NCBI RefSeq assembly: GCF_004005935.1
Contig: NZ_SACQ01000002.1
Coordinates: 124,001 to 188,000 of the forward strand
Direction: 5' to 3'
From: Neptunomonas marina
GTDB taxonomy: Bacteria > Pseudomonadota > Gammaproteobacteria > Pseudomonadales > Balneatricaceae
Length of the DNA stretch: 64,000 nt
Shown here piece by piece: positions 1-9,884 of this stretch. The notes under the pieces are model-generated. The model saw only the letters and a list, made by a program, of their open reading frames with translations, did not search any database and had not been told where the DNA came from. A program made the position numbers and the translations under genes. Positions within the stretch are counted from its first letter, which is position 1, and every line of letters starts with the position of its first letter.

Positions 1-1753
1 AAATAAATAAGGTGTTGCCGCCCTCTTTCTTTGCTTGCTTCTTCGCCTCAGCAGCAAGCTCGGCCACTTCATGGTAGCTTTCACAGGCGTAAGGGTCTGG
101 AAAAACAATACCAATCGCGAGACTCAATATCTGGTGGAAGCTACGCTCTTGGGCACGATTCACCGCCCAAATCCCCCCCTCTTGCAACTCTTTTGGCGCA
201 TAATACTCCCGCACCTCATCAGCGAACTCATCAAGGATCTGCTGGCAGCGCGCGGCATAATCAAGGCACCCAAAAATCACCACGAAGTCATCCCCACCGA
301 TATGCCCCACAAAACAGTCACTCGAGGTAATACAGCGCTTAATGATCCGCCCTAATAGCTGAATAACCTGATCACCCTTGGCGTAACCGTAGTAGTCATT
401 GAAGGGCTTAAAGTCATTGAGATCAAAATAGGCAACCCGAAACTCCAGCGCTTGCTTTAAGCGGCGATCGATCTCTCGATTGATCGGTACATTCCCAGGC
501 AGCAACGTGAGTGGGTTTGAGTAGGTAGCGTTTTGAATCTTGAGATCAGTAATACGCTTGAGCAGGTCACGCAAACTACCAACACCAAGGTAGACGCCAT
601 CTTGCACAATGATAATTTCGCTAGTCAGGTGCGCAGTATCTTGGTTCGTTAACTGATAGGACACCTTAGATAGCCCAACATAGCTCTCCACCACCAGCAT
701 ATCTTGTGACATCACACTGGATGCCGGTTTTTTCTCGTAGAGCGCCCGACCATATTGGGCGGAGAACAGCTCTAACAAGTCTTGGCGGCGCACAATCCCT
801 ACAGGTATCCCGTTGTTCAAAACCGGTACTGCATCGAGCTCGGGCGTCTTTTTAAAGAGCCGATCAACCTCGTGCAGCATCTGCGTTTCGTTCACAGCTG
901 GCATGGTGCGACAGAGCGAAAGCACCGTTTCGTCCTCGCTCATGCGGGTCTTCTCCTCCATGCGGCGCGCACGATTGGAGAGAAAATCGCTGTGAAAACG
1001 GCTGGGCTCCGGATGCGGCTTACCGAGCAGAAAACCCTGCCCGCGGCTGACTCCCAGCTCAATGAGCGTATCTAGCTCCTCTTTCGTCTCAATCCCCTCA
1101 GCGATGAGTTCGCACTGCAACTTCTTCGCAATGGAGACAATCGCTAAGATGAACTCCCGCTTCACCATATCGCGATCAACGCCGCGCACAAAATGCTGAT
1201 CGATCTTGACGCATTCAGGCTGCAACTCCGACCACATACGCAAGCCAGAATAGCCAACACCAAGGTCATCTATGGCCACCTGAAAGCCCATTTCACGGTA
1301 GTATTCCACCGCCGCTCTGGAGAGGCCAAAATGGTCGTAGGGTTGCTTTTCCGAGAGCTCAATAACAATACGCTCACGCTCGATCTGCATCTTTTCGAGC
1401 AGCGCTAACGTCATCCCTTTTTGATGGTCGGAGGAGGCCAACAGCGAAGCACTGATATTTAGGTACAGCTTGCCAGGCAGTTTGAGCGCGGCGAACCGAC
1501 TCAATGCTTGGCTGCGGCATACCAGCTCAAGCTCATGTAGTCGCCCCATGGCGATGGCGGTCTGAAAGAGCGCATCAGGGGTGAATAACAGGCTATTTTC
1601 TGGGCCTCGGGACAACGCTTCATGCCCCACTGCATCGCCTGTTAAAAGGTCAAAGATCGGCTGAAAGTAGGGCGTTATCGCTGCACTATCGATAATCTGC
1701 GACAACACCTGTTCTGCTTCGGACAACGAGCGAGCTTCTTGAAGTAACGGCAT
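1..1753 (-). CDS. EAL-CBS-GGDEF c-di-GMP signalling protein (C-terminal end cut by window edge)
   Basis: The frame opens with an ATG at 1753 and runs off the left edge without a stop, so a few C-terminal residues are missing; the last visible residues (EGGNTLFI) are typical of the end of a GGDEF domain. Order: an EAL domain at about residues 20-250 (HEAL, NISASLL, DDLGVGYSG, AEGIET), a CBS-like pair at about 270-410, then a GGDEF domain at about 410-580. The EAL residues expected for c-di-GMP hydrolysis appear present, though the loop reads DDLGVGYSG instead of DDFGTGYSS. The signature GGDEF reads GGDDF (HIGGDDFVVIF), so cyclase activity is uncertain. No signal peptide or membrane segment is seen, so the protein should be cytoplasmic. 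CBS domains usually bind adenosyl nucleotides, which suggests energy-state sensing (inference). It lies about 90 bp downstream of another GGDEF-EAL gene on the same strand. Confidence 0.88.
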   Translation of the reverse strand, partial: MPLLQEARSLSEAEQVLSQIIDSAAITPYFQPIFDLLTGDAVGHEALSRGPENSLLFTPDALFQTAIAMGRLHELELVCRSQALSRFAALKLPGKLYLNISASLLASSDHQKGMTLALLEKMQIERERIVIELSEKQPYDHFGLSRAAVEYYREMGFQVAIDDLGVGYSGLRMWSELQPECVKIDQHFVRGVDRDMVKREFILAIVSIAKKLQCELIAEGIETKEELDTLIELGVSRGQGFLLGKPHPEPSRFHSDFLSNRARRMEEKTRMSEDETVLSLCRTMPAVNETQMLHEVDRLFKKTPELDAVPVLNNGIPVGIVRRQDLLELFSAQYGRALYEKKPASSVMSQDMLVVESYVGLSKVSYQLTNQDTAHLTSEIIIVQDGVYLGVGSLRDLLKRITDLKIQNATYSNPLTLLPGNVPINREIDRRLKQALEFRVAYFDLNDFKPFNDYYGYAKGDQVIQLLGRIIKRCITSSDCFVGHIGGDDFVVIFGCLDYAARCQQILDEFADEVREYYAPKELQEGGIWAVNRAQERSFHQILSLAIGIVFPDPYACESYHEVAELAAEAKKQAKKEGGNTLFI

Positions 1754-1844
1754 TTTACTGAGCGATAAACAAGCTTAGGATTGGTTAGATTATGTTCAAA
1801 TAATGACAAAAAGATGACAGCAGATAGGCTACTGTCGTTTACCT

Positions 1845-4800
1845 CTAACCGATGTCCGAATCAAACTCAACGTCTAGTAATGACAGCACCTCGTCAAACG
1901 GCGCTGGTCGGGCGAGCAGGTAACCCTGCCCCATTTCACAGCGGTTTTCACGCAAAAACGCCAACTGCTCTTGCGTTTCAATTCCTTCCGCCACCACCTT
2001 GAGGCCAAGCTTATGCGCCATAGCGACGACCGCAGCGGTGATCTCCATATCGTTTTTGTCATGGGGAATATCGCGTACGAAAGATGCATCAACCTTTAGT
2101 TGATCAAAAGGTAGCGCCTTTAGGTAACCCAGCGACGAATAGCCAGTACCAAAATCATCAATCGCCAGTGATACACCTAGCTCTTTTAAACGGTCCAACG
2201 TAGAGCGTACTAACTCGACATCATCCATTAACATCGACTCGGTGATCTCAAGCTCAAGATTAGCCGCAGGAAAGCCGCTTTGTTTTAACGCATTATCAAC
2301 CTTCACCAGCAATTGCGGATCAAAAAACTGCCGCATTGAGAGGTTCACCGCCACACTGATGTTATGGCCACCCCGCAATAGCCGCTGACCATCGGCGCAC
2401 GCTTGCTGCAAGATCCAATCGCCTAATTCAACGATCAGACCTAGCTCTTCAGCCATGGGAATAAACTCAGAGGGTGGGATGCGGCCGCGCTTTGGATGCT
2501 CCCAACGTACCAGGGCTTCAAGACATACAGGCTGCAACTCACTGAGAATATTCCATTGGGGCTGGTAGTGAAGACAGAACTCATCATTCTCTAATGCGCG
2601 GCGCAACTGCTGCTCCATCTCAACACGATGAAGTACCTCTTCGTTCATCTCCGGCGTAAAGAACTGATAGTTATTGCGGCCCTCATGTTTGGCACGATAC
2701 ATAGCAAGATCAGCGTTTTTCATCAAAACAGACCAGTCGTCACCGTCCAAAGGAGCTAATGTAATCCCCAGCGAGACCGTCACATCGACCTCAGTATTAC
2801 CCAGATAGATGGGCTGACATAGCGCTTTAAGAAGCTTGTCTGCGACCACTTGCGCCTCTTTAGGCCCGCTCACATCTGGCAATAGCGCAATAAATTCATC
2901 GCCACCAAGGCGGGCAATGAAATCGGAGTTACGCAGTACGTAGCGTAAACGGTCTGCAACCGTTTGTAGCAGCCTATCCCCTACATCATGCCCTAGCGTA
3001 TCGTTAACCTGCTTAAAGTTATCGAGATCAAGATAGAAGAGCGCAAATAGGGTATCTCGACGGGCAGCTTTTTTAAGCTCGCTTTCAAGCTGCTCACGGA
3101 ACAACCGGCGGTTCCCCAAGCGCGTTAGTGGGTCATAGAACGCGAGCTGCTCGATCTGCTCCTGCGTTTTCTTCTGGGCAGAAATATCTTCGCTCACACC
3201 GATATAGTGCGTGATATTCCCCGACTCATCTAAGATGGGTGAGATCGACAGCATCGACCAATAAGGTTGACCCGATTTCGTCTTGTTGCGTATTTCACCG
3301 TGCCAATCATGACCTGCTTTGATCGTTTTCCACATATCTTTGTAGAAATCGCCTTCCATCTCGCCGGCGTTAAGCACCGCTGGTGTTAATCCTCGGACCT
3401 CATCAAGGCTGTATCCTGTGACCTCAGTGAACTCTTCGTTCACATACTCAATGGTGCCGTGAGCATCGGTAATCAGCACCATAGTCGGACTTTGCTCAAC
3501 GGCGCGCGAAAGTTTCTGCAGATCGCCCTCTACCTGCTTGCGCTCAAGCGCTAAGCTCACCAAACGCCCCGCCTGCTCCATACGCGAAAGATCATCGCTG
3601 TTTGGTGAGCGTGGAGTCTCGTGGTAGATGGTAAAGATCGCCACCACTGCGCCACTAGAGCCAATAACCGGATGCGACCACACCGCACCAATGTTCGCTT
3701 TGTGGGCCAGCTCAACATAGGGTGCCCAGTATGGATGGCTATTTACATCATCCACAATGACCTGCTTACCCGTCGCAGCCGCCGTACCACAAGACCCAAC
3801 GCCCACACCAAATTCGAGTCCATTGATCGCTTCATTGTAGAAATCAGGGAGGCTTGGCGCTGCGCCATGCATCAAACGGCGCTTTTCACGATCGATCAAT
3901 AGAACTGAACAGCGGCTATCAGGACACACCTTTTCAAAACTACGTGTCACTTCTAGGAGGATTGCAGGCAGTGCTACGCCGCGAATAATCATATCGAGAA
4001 TACGATTACTCTGCTTCAACAACGCATTCTCGTAATAGCGGCCTGTGATATCCCGATCAATCCCCAGCAAACCCACAATTTCACCACGACTATTACGCAA
4101 AGGTGTTTTCACACTCTCAAAGAGAAACGGCTCACCTTCTCCATTGTGAAGCCATGTTTCACGACAAAGTGTTTTCTCTTTTTTGTAAACTTCTTGATCT
4201 TGCTCGACGATCATCTCTACTGGCGTATCAGCAAACACGCGCCCTACCATCTCTCCAACGGTCGAACTATAGGTACGCCCTGTGAAATTAACAAACGCCT
4301 GATTGCACTCAATATACTGACCACGCCGATTCTTGGCATAGATAAGATCGGGGTTACTATTGAGAAGCATACGCAACAGCATCGCTTCATCCATTCCAGA
4401 CAACGAGTTGCGGTGTAAAATGGAGGAGCCTGGTCGGAATAAGAAGAAATAGGCTAGCCAAGCTAGAACGGCAAGCGCAGGTAAAAGTGATAGATATAAC
4501 AGCGTTGATAGCGGCGCGTCCGCCTGCTTAATTTCCGCGCTCTGTGGTATCTGATGAAGCTCGATACCAAAACGATCCATGGCTAGTTTGTTAAAAACAG
4601 CATGGCTAGCTTGATCATTGAGATACGGTAACTCGCTTGGGGCAGTACCACGCATAATGCGCTTAATGTAGCCTGCCACCAGCCTACCGCGTGGTTCTGC
4701 ACTCTCGGCGTAACCACCTACCGCTCCCTGCTCAACCAGCCGAACGTCCGTTGTGTAAACCGGATGATCTCCTATATTTAGCAGAGTGAGCATCGCTGCT

Positions 4801-5531
4801 GGCGATAGACGCGACACTTGATTTCGCCCACCTGCTGAAGTCGAGACAATAACGCCCAACTCATCCAGCCCCGACGTGTGTCTAGGCAACTGCCTCACGT
4901 CCCACTGAGATAAGAACTCAACATGTAGCGGCCGCGCCAATAAAGCTTCTGCCGACGCAGTGCGCTGTTGCTCTAGGGCGACCTGCGCGCTGCCATCACC
5001 TACCACCAGCATATGGGAGCTATCAGGGTGCAGTTTAGCCGCTAATTCAATCGTTCGCGCCAGTGGATCTAACGAGATAACCCCAGTTAGCAATGCATCT
5101 TGGCGCACTTGCTGTTCATCTATCTGCCCGGCAAACACCCCCGCTAGAATCGCAGGCGTACCTGCAAAAAGAGTGTCACGATGCCGCTGGAAAAACTCAA
5201 AAGCGGGTATACCGTTCAACACGATGACAGCGGGATTGGCGAGATTTTTTTGATTTATCTCCTGCAACAGCAGTGGTGATGTCACTTCGCTACTGTAATG
5301 ATTGCTATCGAGACTAATCGTTCTCAGCTCCGGGAACAGGTCGCTGGCGGCGCTCAGTCCATTATGCAAACCCGCTAAAAACTGCTCAGACTGAGCAACC
5401 CCTGTATGGTAAGAGTCGATAACAAGGACGAAGTTATCCTCTTCAGAGACGGATTGCCCTGTGGCTGAAAAAGCGAAAAGCGCACTACAGCAGACAATGA
5501 GTTGGACAAATTTCCCGAACACTAAACGCAT
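1845..5531 (-). CDS. Membrane sensor with periplasmic ABC_sub_bind domain, PAS-GAF-PAS, GGDEF and EAL
   Basis: A 1228-residue protein. A signal-like hydrophobic N-terminus (about 1-25) is followed by a periplasmic region at about 30-310 resembling the ABC transporter substrate-binding family PF04392 (LVIDSYHTG, ALLTGVISLDPLARTIELA, GQ/SVTSAGG-like patterns). A membrane helix sits near residue 345-365 (LLYLSLLPALAVLAWLAYFF). Then come PAS (about 385-500), GAF (about 510-670), a second PAS (about 680-790), GGDEF with intact LGGDEF (about 800-965) and EAL with intact LEALVRWEHP and DDFGTGYSS (about 975-1220). Both enzymatic halves look catalytically competent, so it could make or degrade c-di-GMP depending on its input. 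The ATG at 5531 gives a proper signal sequence. A solute-binding sensor fused to c-di-GMP output implies response to a small periplasmic ligand (inference); the ligand cannot be read from sequence. Confidence 0.9.
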   Translation of the reverse strand: MRLVFGKFVQLIVCCSALFAFSATGQSVSEEDNFVLVIDSYHTGVAQSEQFLAGLHNGLSAASDLFPELRTISLDSNHYSSEVTSPLLLQEINQKNLANPAVIVLNGIPAFEFFQRHRDTLFAGTPAILAGVFAGQIDEQQVRQDALLTGVISLDPLARTIELAAKLHPDSSHMLVVGDGSAQVALEQQRTASAEALLARPLHVEFLSQWDVRQLPRHTSGLDELGVIVSTSAGGRNQVSRLSPAAMLTLLNIGDHPVYTTDVRLVEQGAVGGYAESAEPRGRLVAGYIKRIMRGTAPSELPYLNDQASHAVFNKLAMDRFGIELHQIPQSAEIKQADAPLSTLLYLSLLPALAVLAWLAYFFLFRPGSSILHRNSLSGMDEAMLLRMLLNSNPDLIYAKNRRGQYIECNQAFVNFTGRTYSSTVGEMVGRVFADTPVEMIVEQDQEVYKKEKTLCRETWLHNGEGEPFLFESVKTPLRNSRGEIVGLLGIDRDITGRYYENALLKQSNRILDMIIRGVALPAILLEVTRSFEKVCPDSRCSVLLIDREKRRLMHGAAPSLPDFYNEAINGLEFGVGVGSCGTAAATGKQVIVDDVNSHPYWAPYVELAHKANIGAVWSHPVIGSSGAVVAIFTIYHETPRSPNSDDLSRMEQAGRLVSLALERKQVEGDLQKLSRAVEQSPTMVLITDAHGTIEYVNEEFTEVTGYSLDEVRGLTPAVLNAGEMEGDFYKDMWKTIKAGHDWHGEIRNKTKSGQPYWSMLSISPILDESGNITHYIGVSEDISAQKKTQEQIEQLAFYDPLTRLGNRRLFREQLESELKKAARRDTLFALFYLDLDNFKQVNDTLGHDVGDRLLQTVADRLRYVLRNSDFIARLGGDEFIALLPDVSGPKEAQVVADKLLKALCQPIYLGNTEVDVTVSLGITLAPLDGDDWSVLMKNADLAMYRAKHEGRNNYQFFTPEMNEEVLHRVEMEQQLRRALENDEFCLHYQPQWNILSELQPVCLEALVRWEHPKRGRIPPSEFIPMAEELGLIVELGDWILQQACADGQRLLRGGHNISVAVNLSMRQFFDPQLLVKVDNALKQSGFPAANLELEITESMLMDDVELVRSTLDRLKELGVSLAIDDFGTGYSSLGYLKALPFDQLKVDASFVRDIPHDKNDMEITAAVVAMAHKLGLKVVAEGIETQEQLAFLRENRCEMGQGYLLARPAPFDEVLSLLDVEFDSDIG

Positions 5532-5602
5532 ACACTCTCATCGTTAAAAACAGATAGACCTTAAAATACTTTAGTTGCTAATTAACGACGATACCAAGCA
5601 AG

Positions 5603-6457
5603 CTAGTGCGCAAAGCTGCGCAGCGCTTGAATCTCTTCCTTCCATAAAGTCTCGTCAATCGTTTCTAAAACTAAAGGAATGCCACGGAAGCGATCATCTT
5701 GCATGATGTACTGGAAAACGGGCCAGCCAATCTCACCTTGGCCAAGACTTTGGTGACGATCCACACGGCTTCCCTGCTCTACTTTGGCATCGTTCAAATG
5801 CATCGCGTACAAATAATCAAAGCCAACGATGTTTGCGAAGGAATCGAACGTCGCTTCACAATCAGCCTCCGTTCTCAAAGCGTAGCCTGCCGCGTGGATA
5901 TGGCAAGTATCGATACACACCCCCACCCGACTTTGGTCATCAACTTGAGCAATAATGTGTGCTACTTGCTCAAAGCGATGGCCTAAATTACTTCCCTGCC
6001 CAGCCGTTGTTTCGATCAGTGCTTTAACCCCTGCTGTTGCCTCAAGCGCGAGGTTAATCGACTCCGCAATACGCGCCAAACACTCGCTCTCTGGGATTTT
6101 TCGCAGGTGACTACCCGGGTGGAAGTTCAAATAGCAAAGACCCAACTGCTCGCAGCGCTGCATCTCATCAATAAAAGCACGGCGGGATTTCTCTAACGCT
6201 TCGGCATCGGGATGGCCTAGATTGATCAGGTAACTATCGTGAGGGAGTATCTGCTCAGGCATAAAGCCAAGCTTCTCACAACGCTCCTTGAAAAGCTTGA
6301 TACTACGACTGGTTAAGGGCTTAGCCTCCCAGCGGCGCTGATTTTTGGTAAATAGCGCAAAGGCGTTCGCCCCAAGCTCATGCGCATTGAGCGGAGCGTT
6401 CTCGACTCCGCCCGCGGCACTGACATGCGCACCAATAAAATAGGGTTTCAATGCCAT
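5603..6457 (-). CDS. nfo: Deoxyribonuclease IV (apurinic/apyrimidinic endonuclease)
   Basis: 284 residues, the usual length of the AP endonuclease family 2 TIM barrel. It cleaves DNA 5' to abasic sites in base-excision repair and uses three zinc ions. Metal-binding motifs are visible in order: GAHVSAAGG near the N-terminus, LPHDSY (His about 73), [48 protein letters not shown] and LVLETID near the C-terminus. The ATG at 6457 overlaps the stop of the upstream 60-residue gene by one base (TAATG), implying translational coupling. Together with recJ upstream this looks like a small DNA-repair operon. Confidence 0.96.
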   Translation of the reverse strand: MALKPYFIGAHVSAAGGVENAPLNAHELGANAFALFTKNQRRWEAKPLTSRSIKLFKERCEKLGFMPEQILPHDSYLINLGHPDAEALEKSRRAFIDEMQRCEQLGLCYLNFHPGSHLRKIPESECLARIAESINLALEATAGVKALIETTAGQGSNLGHRFEQVAHIIAQVDDQSRVGVCIDTCHIHAAGYALRTEADCEATFDSFANIVGFDYLYAMHLNDAKVEQGSRVDRHQSLGQGEIGWPVFQYIMQDDRFRGIPLVLETIDETLWKEEIQALRSFAH

Positions 6458-6639
6458 TAGAGCTTACACGCACCGCCTAAGCAGTCATCAAAATCCATAC
6501 TCTCTAACTCTTGGCGTTCAGCTTGAGCCGCTTGAATACGCGTAAACAGCTCCTGCTCCATGGCACTGCCTTGCTCTGCGTCTGCGCGCTGACAGATGGC
6601 AACCAAGGCGTTTAGCTCATCTAATGTAAAATCGTTCAT
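6457..6639 (-). CDS. Small conserved-looking protein between recJ and nfo
   Basis: A 60-residue acidic protein of unknown function. It is predicted to be mostly helical ([20 protein letters not shown]...) and ends in a cysteine-containing tail CLGGACKL. I do not recognise a named family. It is likely real because it lies 24 bp after recJ on the same strand, has a purine-rich upstream sequence (AGTAGGGGAAAG) before its ATG, and overlaps the nfo start by one base. The two C-terminal cysteines could bind metal or be redox active, but this is speculation. Confidence 0.7.
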   Translation of the reverse strand: MNDFTLDELNALVAICQRADAEQGSAMEQELFTRIQAAQAERQELESMDFDDCLGGACKL

Positions 6640-6663
6640 AACTTTCCCCTACTTTCTATTGTA

Positions 6664-8403
6664 TTAATTTTCGACCGCTTCGAGATGATCGATTAACAGC
6701 TGCACGGTGCGCTGCCCCCGAAACTCGTTTACATCTAGCTTGTACACAGCACGCACGCTCTGCACACTTTCATTGGGCCAAAGCATCATATCGGCGTTGA
6801 AGTGAATCGCATCAACGGTATAACCGGTGTCACGCTCCATCAGCACCATTTTAAGATGCTTTTGCCCCACGACTCGTTGCTGCACTAGCCGAAATTCACC
6901 ATCAAAGAGCGGCTCAGGAAACTGATGCCCCCAAGGGCCTGCGTCGCGCAGCTGTTCAGCAAAAGCGAGTGTCATCTCATCGCCACGCAGCACACCATCA
7001 GTCTCGATGCGTTGCTCTAAGTCCTTATCCGATAGCGTTTGCCGCACGACACGGTCAAACGCTTGGCGAAACGCTTCGAGTTTATCTGCCTGCAGCGATA
7101 AGCCTGCCGCCATTGCATGGCCACCGAACTTGCTGATCAGGCCCGGATTGGATGCCGCAATCTGATCTAAAGCATCACGAATATGGAGCCCCGGAATCGA
7201 GCGGGCAGACCCTTTAATCTCTCCGTTGTCACCGGGCGCGAAGGCGATCACAGGGCGATGGGTACGCTCCTTAATACGGGACGCCAAAATACCCACGACG
7301 CCCTGGTGCCAGCTTTCATCGAAGAGGCAAAGCCCAACCGGCAGATTTTCGGTTTCGAGGCTCAGTTGGCCTAGCCACTGTAGCGCTTGCTGCTGCATAT
7401 CTTGCTCAATGCCACGCCGCTCGAGATTGAGCGCATCGAGCGTTTGTGCAAGCTCGCGGGCATACTCTTCATCTTCCGCTAGTAAGCACTCAATGCCGAT
7501 CGACATATCCTCTAGTCGGCCCGCCGCATTAAGCCGCGGCGCCAAAGCAAAACCCAGATCACTTGCCGTTAAGCGCTCACGGCGCCGCCCTGAGATCTCG
7601 ATCAGCGCCAGAATTCCCGGCCGCGCCTGACCTGCCTTGATACGCTGCAAACCTTGATACACCAGCGTTCGATTGTTGTGCTCTAAGGCCACCACGTCCG
7701 CGACGGTACCCAGTGCCACTAAATCCAGCAGGTTGGCCAGATTGGGAACAGCGATCCCCTGCTGCTCGAACCATTGCTGCGCCATCAGCTCACGGCGCAG
7801 GGCGATCAGAATATAGAAGATGACGCCCACACCGCAGGTCGATTTAGCAGGGAAGCTGCAACCTGGCTGATTAGGGTTCACGATAGCAGCAGCCTCCGGT
7901 AGCTCACGCCCCGCCAAGTGGTGGTCAGTCACAATCACATCGATACCATGCTGCTTAGCATGAGCCACACCTTCGCAGCTGGATATACCATTATCAACCG
8001 TCACGATGAGATGGGGGCTTTGCGTGGCAGCAACATCGACGATTTCCGGGCTTAAGCCGTAACCGAACTCAAAGCGGTTGGGCACTAGATACTCGACATC
8101 ACGGCAGCCCATCATACGCAGCCCGGTTATCGCAACGGCGGTACTTGTTGCGCCATCACAGTCAAAGTCACCTACTATCATGATGCGTTCACGCGCTTTG
8201 AGAGCACTCACCAAACGGGCAACAGCAACATCAACCCCTTTCATCTGAGAATCGGGAAGCAACTCCTTGAGATTGCGGCCCAACTGGTCAGTTGCGGTAA
8301 TACCGCGCGCTGCATAGATACGTGCTAATGCAGAGGGCACTTCAGAAAAGATCGGCAGTTGAGTATCACTCACTTGCCGCCGTGTTATCGTCACCTGTTT
8401 CAC
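6664..8403 (-). CDS. recJ: Single-stranded-DNA-specific exonuclease RecJ
   Basis: A 5'-3' single-strand exonuclease of the DHH superfamily acting in recombination and mismatch/base-excision repair. All DHH motifs are present: VGDFDCDGATS, VTVDNGIS, VTDHHL, LDLVALGTVADV, LAPRLNAAGRLEDM, and FGGHAMAAG in the DHHA1 part. I chose the GTG at 8403 (protein VKQVTITRRQ..., 579 residues, usual size). It has an AAGGA Shine-Dalgarno five bases upstream and matches where family members begin. A longer frame opens with GTG at 8463, but its first codons lie inside the thrC terminator hairpin. It is followed by a 60-residue gene and nfo on the same strand. Confidence 0.95.
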   Translation of the reverse strand: MKQVTITRRQVSDTQLPIFSEVPSALARIYAARGITATDQLGRNLKELLPDSQMKGVDVAVARLVSALKARERIMIVGDFDCDGATSTAVAITGLRMMGCRDVEYLVPNRFEFGYGLSPEIVDVAATQSPHLIVTVDNGISSCEGVAHAKQHGIDVIVTDHHLAGRELPEAAAIVNPNQPGCSFPAKSTCGVGVIFYILIALRRELMAQQWFEQQGIAVPNLANLLDLVALGTVADVVALEHNNRTLVYQGLQRIKAGQARPGILALIEISGRRRERLTASDLGFALAPRLNAAGRLEDMSIGIECLLAEDEEYARELAQTLDALNLERRGIEQDMQQQALQWLGQLSLETENLPVGLCLFDESWHQGVVGILASRIKERTHRPVIAFAPGDNGEIKGSARSIPGLHIRDALDQIAASNPGLISKFGGHAMAAGLSLQADKLEAFRQAFDRVVRQTLSDKDLEQRIETDGVLRGDEMTLAFAEQLRDAGPWGHQFPEPLFDGEFRLVQQRVVGQKHLKMVLMERDTGYTVDAIHFNADMMLWPNESVQSVRAVYKLDVNEFRGQRTVQLLIDHLEAVEN

Positions 8404-8431
8404 GTATTGTCCTTGAAAACTCTGATCAGAC

Positions 8432-8460
8432 AAAAAAGCCCGATAAAAATCGGGCTTTTT
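8432..8460 (-). terminator. Rho-independent terminator after thrC
   Basis: Perfect stem GCCCGAT/ATCGGGC with a four-base loop, flanked by A and T tracts on both sides, so it could work in both directions. It sits 20 bp past the thrC stop and separates hom-thrC from recJ. Confidence 0.9.
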
Positions 8461-8480
8461 CACAGCTAAGCAACCATCGC

Positions 8481-9872
8481 TTAATCGTGCATGTGGCCAG
8501 CCATAAAGGCTTGTACTTGCGCGATATCGTTATCGATCACAGATACACGCTCCTCACGCTCAAAGAGGTCTGCCATATGTGGTGGTAATTGCGGCGCATC
8601 TAAGCCCGCCTTCAACACCGCATCTGGGAATTTAACCGGATGAGCGGTTGCCAATGTAATCATAGGTACAGACGCATCACGATTACATTCACGGCCCGCT
8701 TTCACACCAATCGCTGTGTGTGGATCTAGCAGGTAGCCGGTCTCTTCATAAACAGAGGCAATCGTTGCGCAGGTATCTTCATCGTTAACCGCAGCACTAT
8801 CAAACAGCTCACGTACGCTATCCCAACGCGCACCATCGAGCTTGACCGGGCCCGACTTAAAGCGATCCATCAGATCAGCAATCGCTGCACCATCACGGCC
8901 ATACACATCGAACAGCAGACGTTCGAAGTTAGAAGAGACCATAATATCCATCGACGGCGATAGGGTATGCTCCAGCGTACCTTTAGACATATCGTTACCG
9001 CTGATCACACGGTGCAGAATATCGTTACGGTTCGTTGCAACCACCAACTGCTTAATGGGTAAACCCATCTGCTTCGCCAAGTAACCGGCAAAGATATCGC
9101 CAAAGTTACCTGTTGGTACAGAGAAGCTCACTTCACGATATGGACCGCCCAGTGCTAGCGCTGCAGAGAAGTAGTAAACGATCTGGGACATAATACGCGC
9201 CCAGTTGATACTGTTAACTGCGCCCAACTTACGGCCATTCAAGAAGCTTTGATCGGCAAAACTGTCTTTGACCATCTGCTGGCAATCGTCAAAGTTACCT
9301 TCCAGCGCGATATTGAAGACATTGTCTTCCAAGATCGTCGTCATCTGACGGCGCTGCACCTCTGATACACGGTTGTGAGGGTGCAAAATAAAGATATCCA
9401 GGTGGTCACTATGGCGGCAGCCTTCGATCGCAGCCGAGCCTGTATCGCCCGATGTAGCCCCCATGATAACCAAACGCTCACCACGTTTCGCTAGGGCATA
9501 GTCCATCAAACGGCCTAGTAACTGCAACGCGAAGTCTTTGAACGCCAAGGTTGGGCCATGGAATAGCTCCTGAACCCACTCATTGGTGCCTAGCTCTTTC
9601 AGCGGCGCAACAGCAGAGTGACTGAAACCTGCATAGGTCTCATCGATCATTTTCTTCAGGTCAGAAGCTGCAACGCTATCGCTAACAAACGGCGAAATCA
9701 CTTTAAACGCTAGCTCGGCGTAGCTTAGGTTAGCCCAGTTTGCTATCTCTTCCTTGCTAAAAGATGGCAGCGTTTCTGGAACATACAGGCCACCATCACT
9801 CGCCAAGCCCGCTAGCAAGACCTCTTCAAAGTTCAAAACTGGCGCGGTGCCGCGCGTCGAAATATATTTCAT
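8481..9872 (-). CDS. thrC: Threonine synthase
   Basis: A PLP enzyme converting O-phosphohomoserine to threonine, the last step of threonine synthesis. 463 residues, matching the long gammaproteobacterial form. The N-terminus MKYISTRGTAPVLNFEEVLLAGLA is typical, the PLP-binding lysine lies in PTLAFKDFALQ, and the phosphate-binding loop region includes MGATSGDTGSAA and VPTGNFGD. It starts 12 bp after the hom stop, so hom-thrC form an operon, and it ends at a strong terminator. Confidence 0.97.
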   Translation of the reverse strand: MKYISTRGTAPVLNFEEVLLAGLASDGGLYVPETLPSFSKEEIANWANLSYAELAFKVISPFVSDSVAASDLKKMIDETYAGFSHSAVAPLKELGTNEWVQELFHGPTLAFKDFALQLLGRLMDYALAKRGERLVIMGATSGDTGSAAIEGCRHSDHLDIFILHPHNRVSEVQRRQMTTILEDNVFNIALEGNFDDCQQMVKDSFADQSFLNGRKLGAVNSINWARIMSQIVYYFSAALALGGPYREVSFSVPTGNFGDIFAGYLAKQMGLPIKQLVVATNRNDILHRVISGNDMSKGTLEHTLSPSMDIMVSSNFERLLFDVYGRDGAAIADLMDRFKSGPVKLDGARWDSVRELFDSAAVNDEDTCATIASVYEETGYLLDPHTAIGVKAGRECNRDASVPMITLATAHPVKFPDAVLKAGLDAPQLPPHMADLFEREERVSVIDNDIAQVQAFMAGHMHD

Positions 9873-9884
9873 GACGTTTATCTC

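Noticed and set aside
1193-1408. Short plus-strand frames within the GGDEF/EAL genes and other large genes
   Set aside because: They lie opposite to well-supported minus-strand coding sequence and have no family resemblance or ribosome-binding sites.
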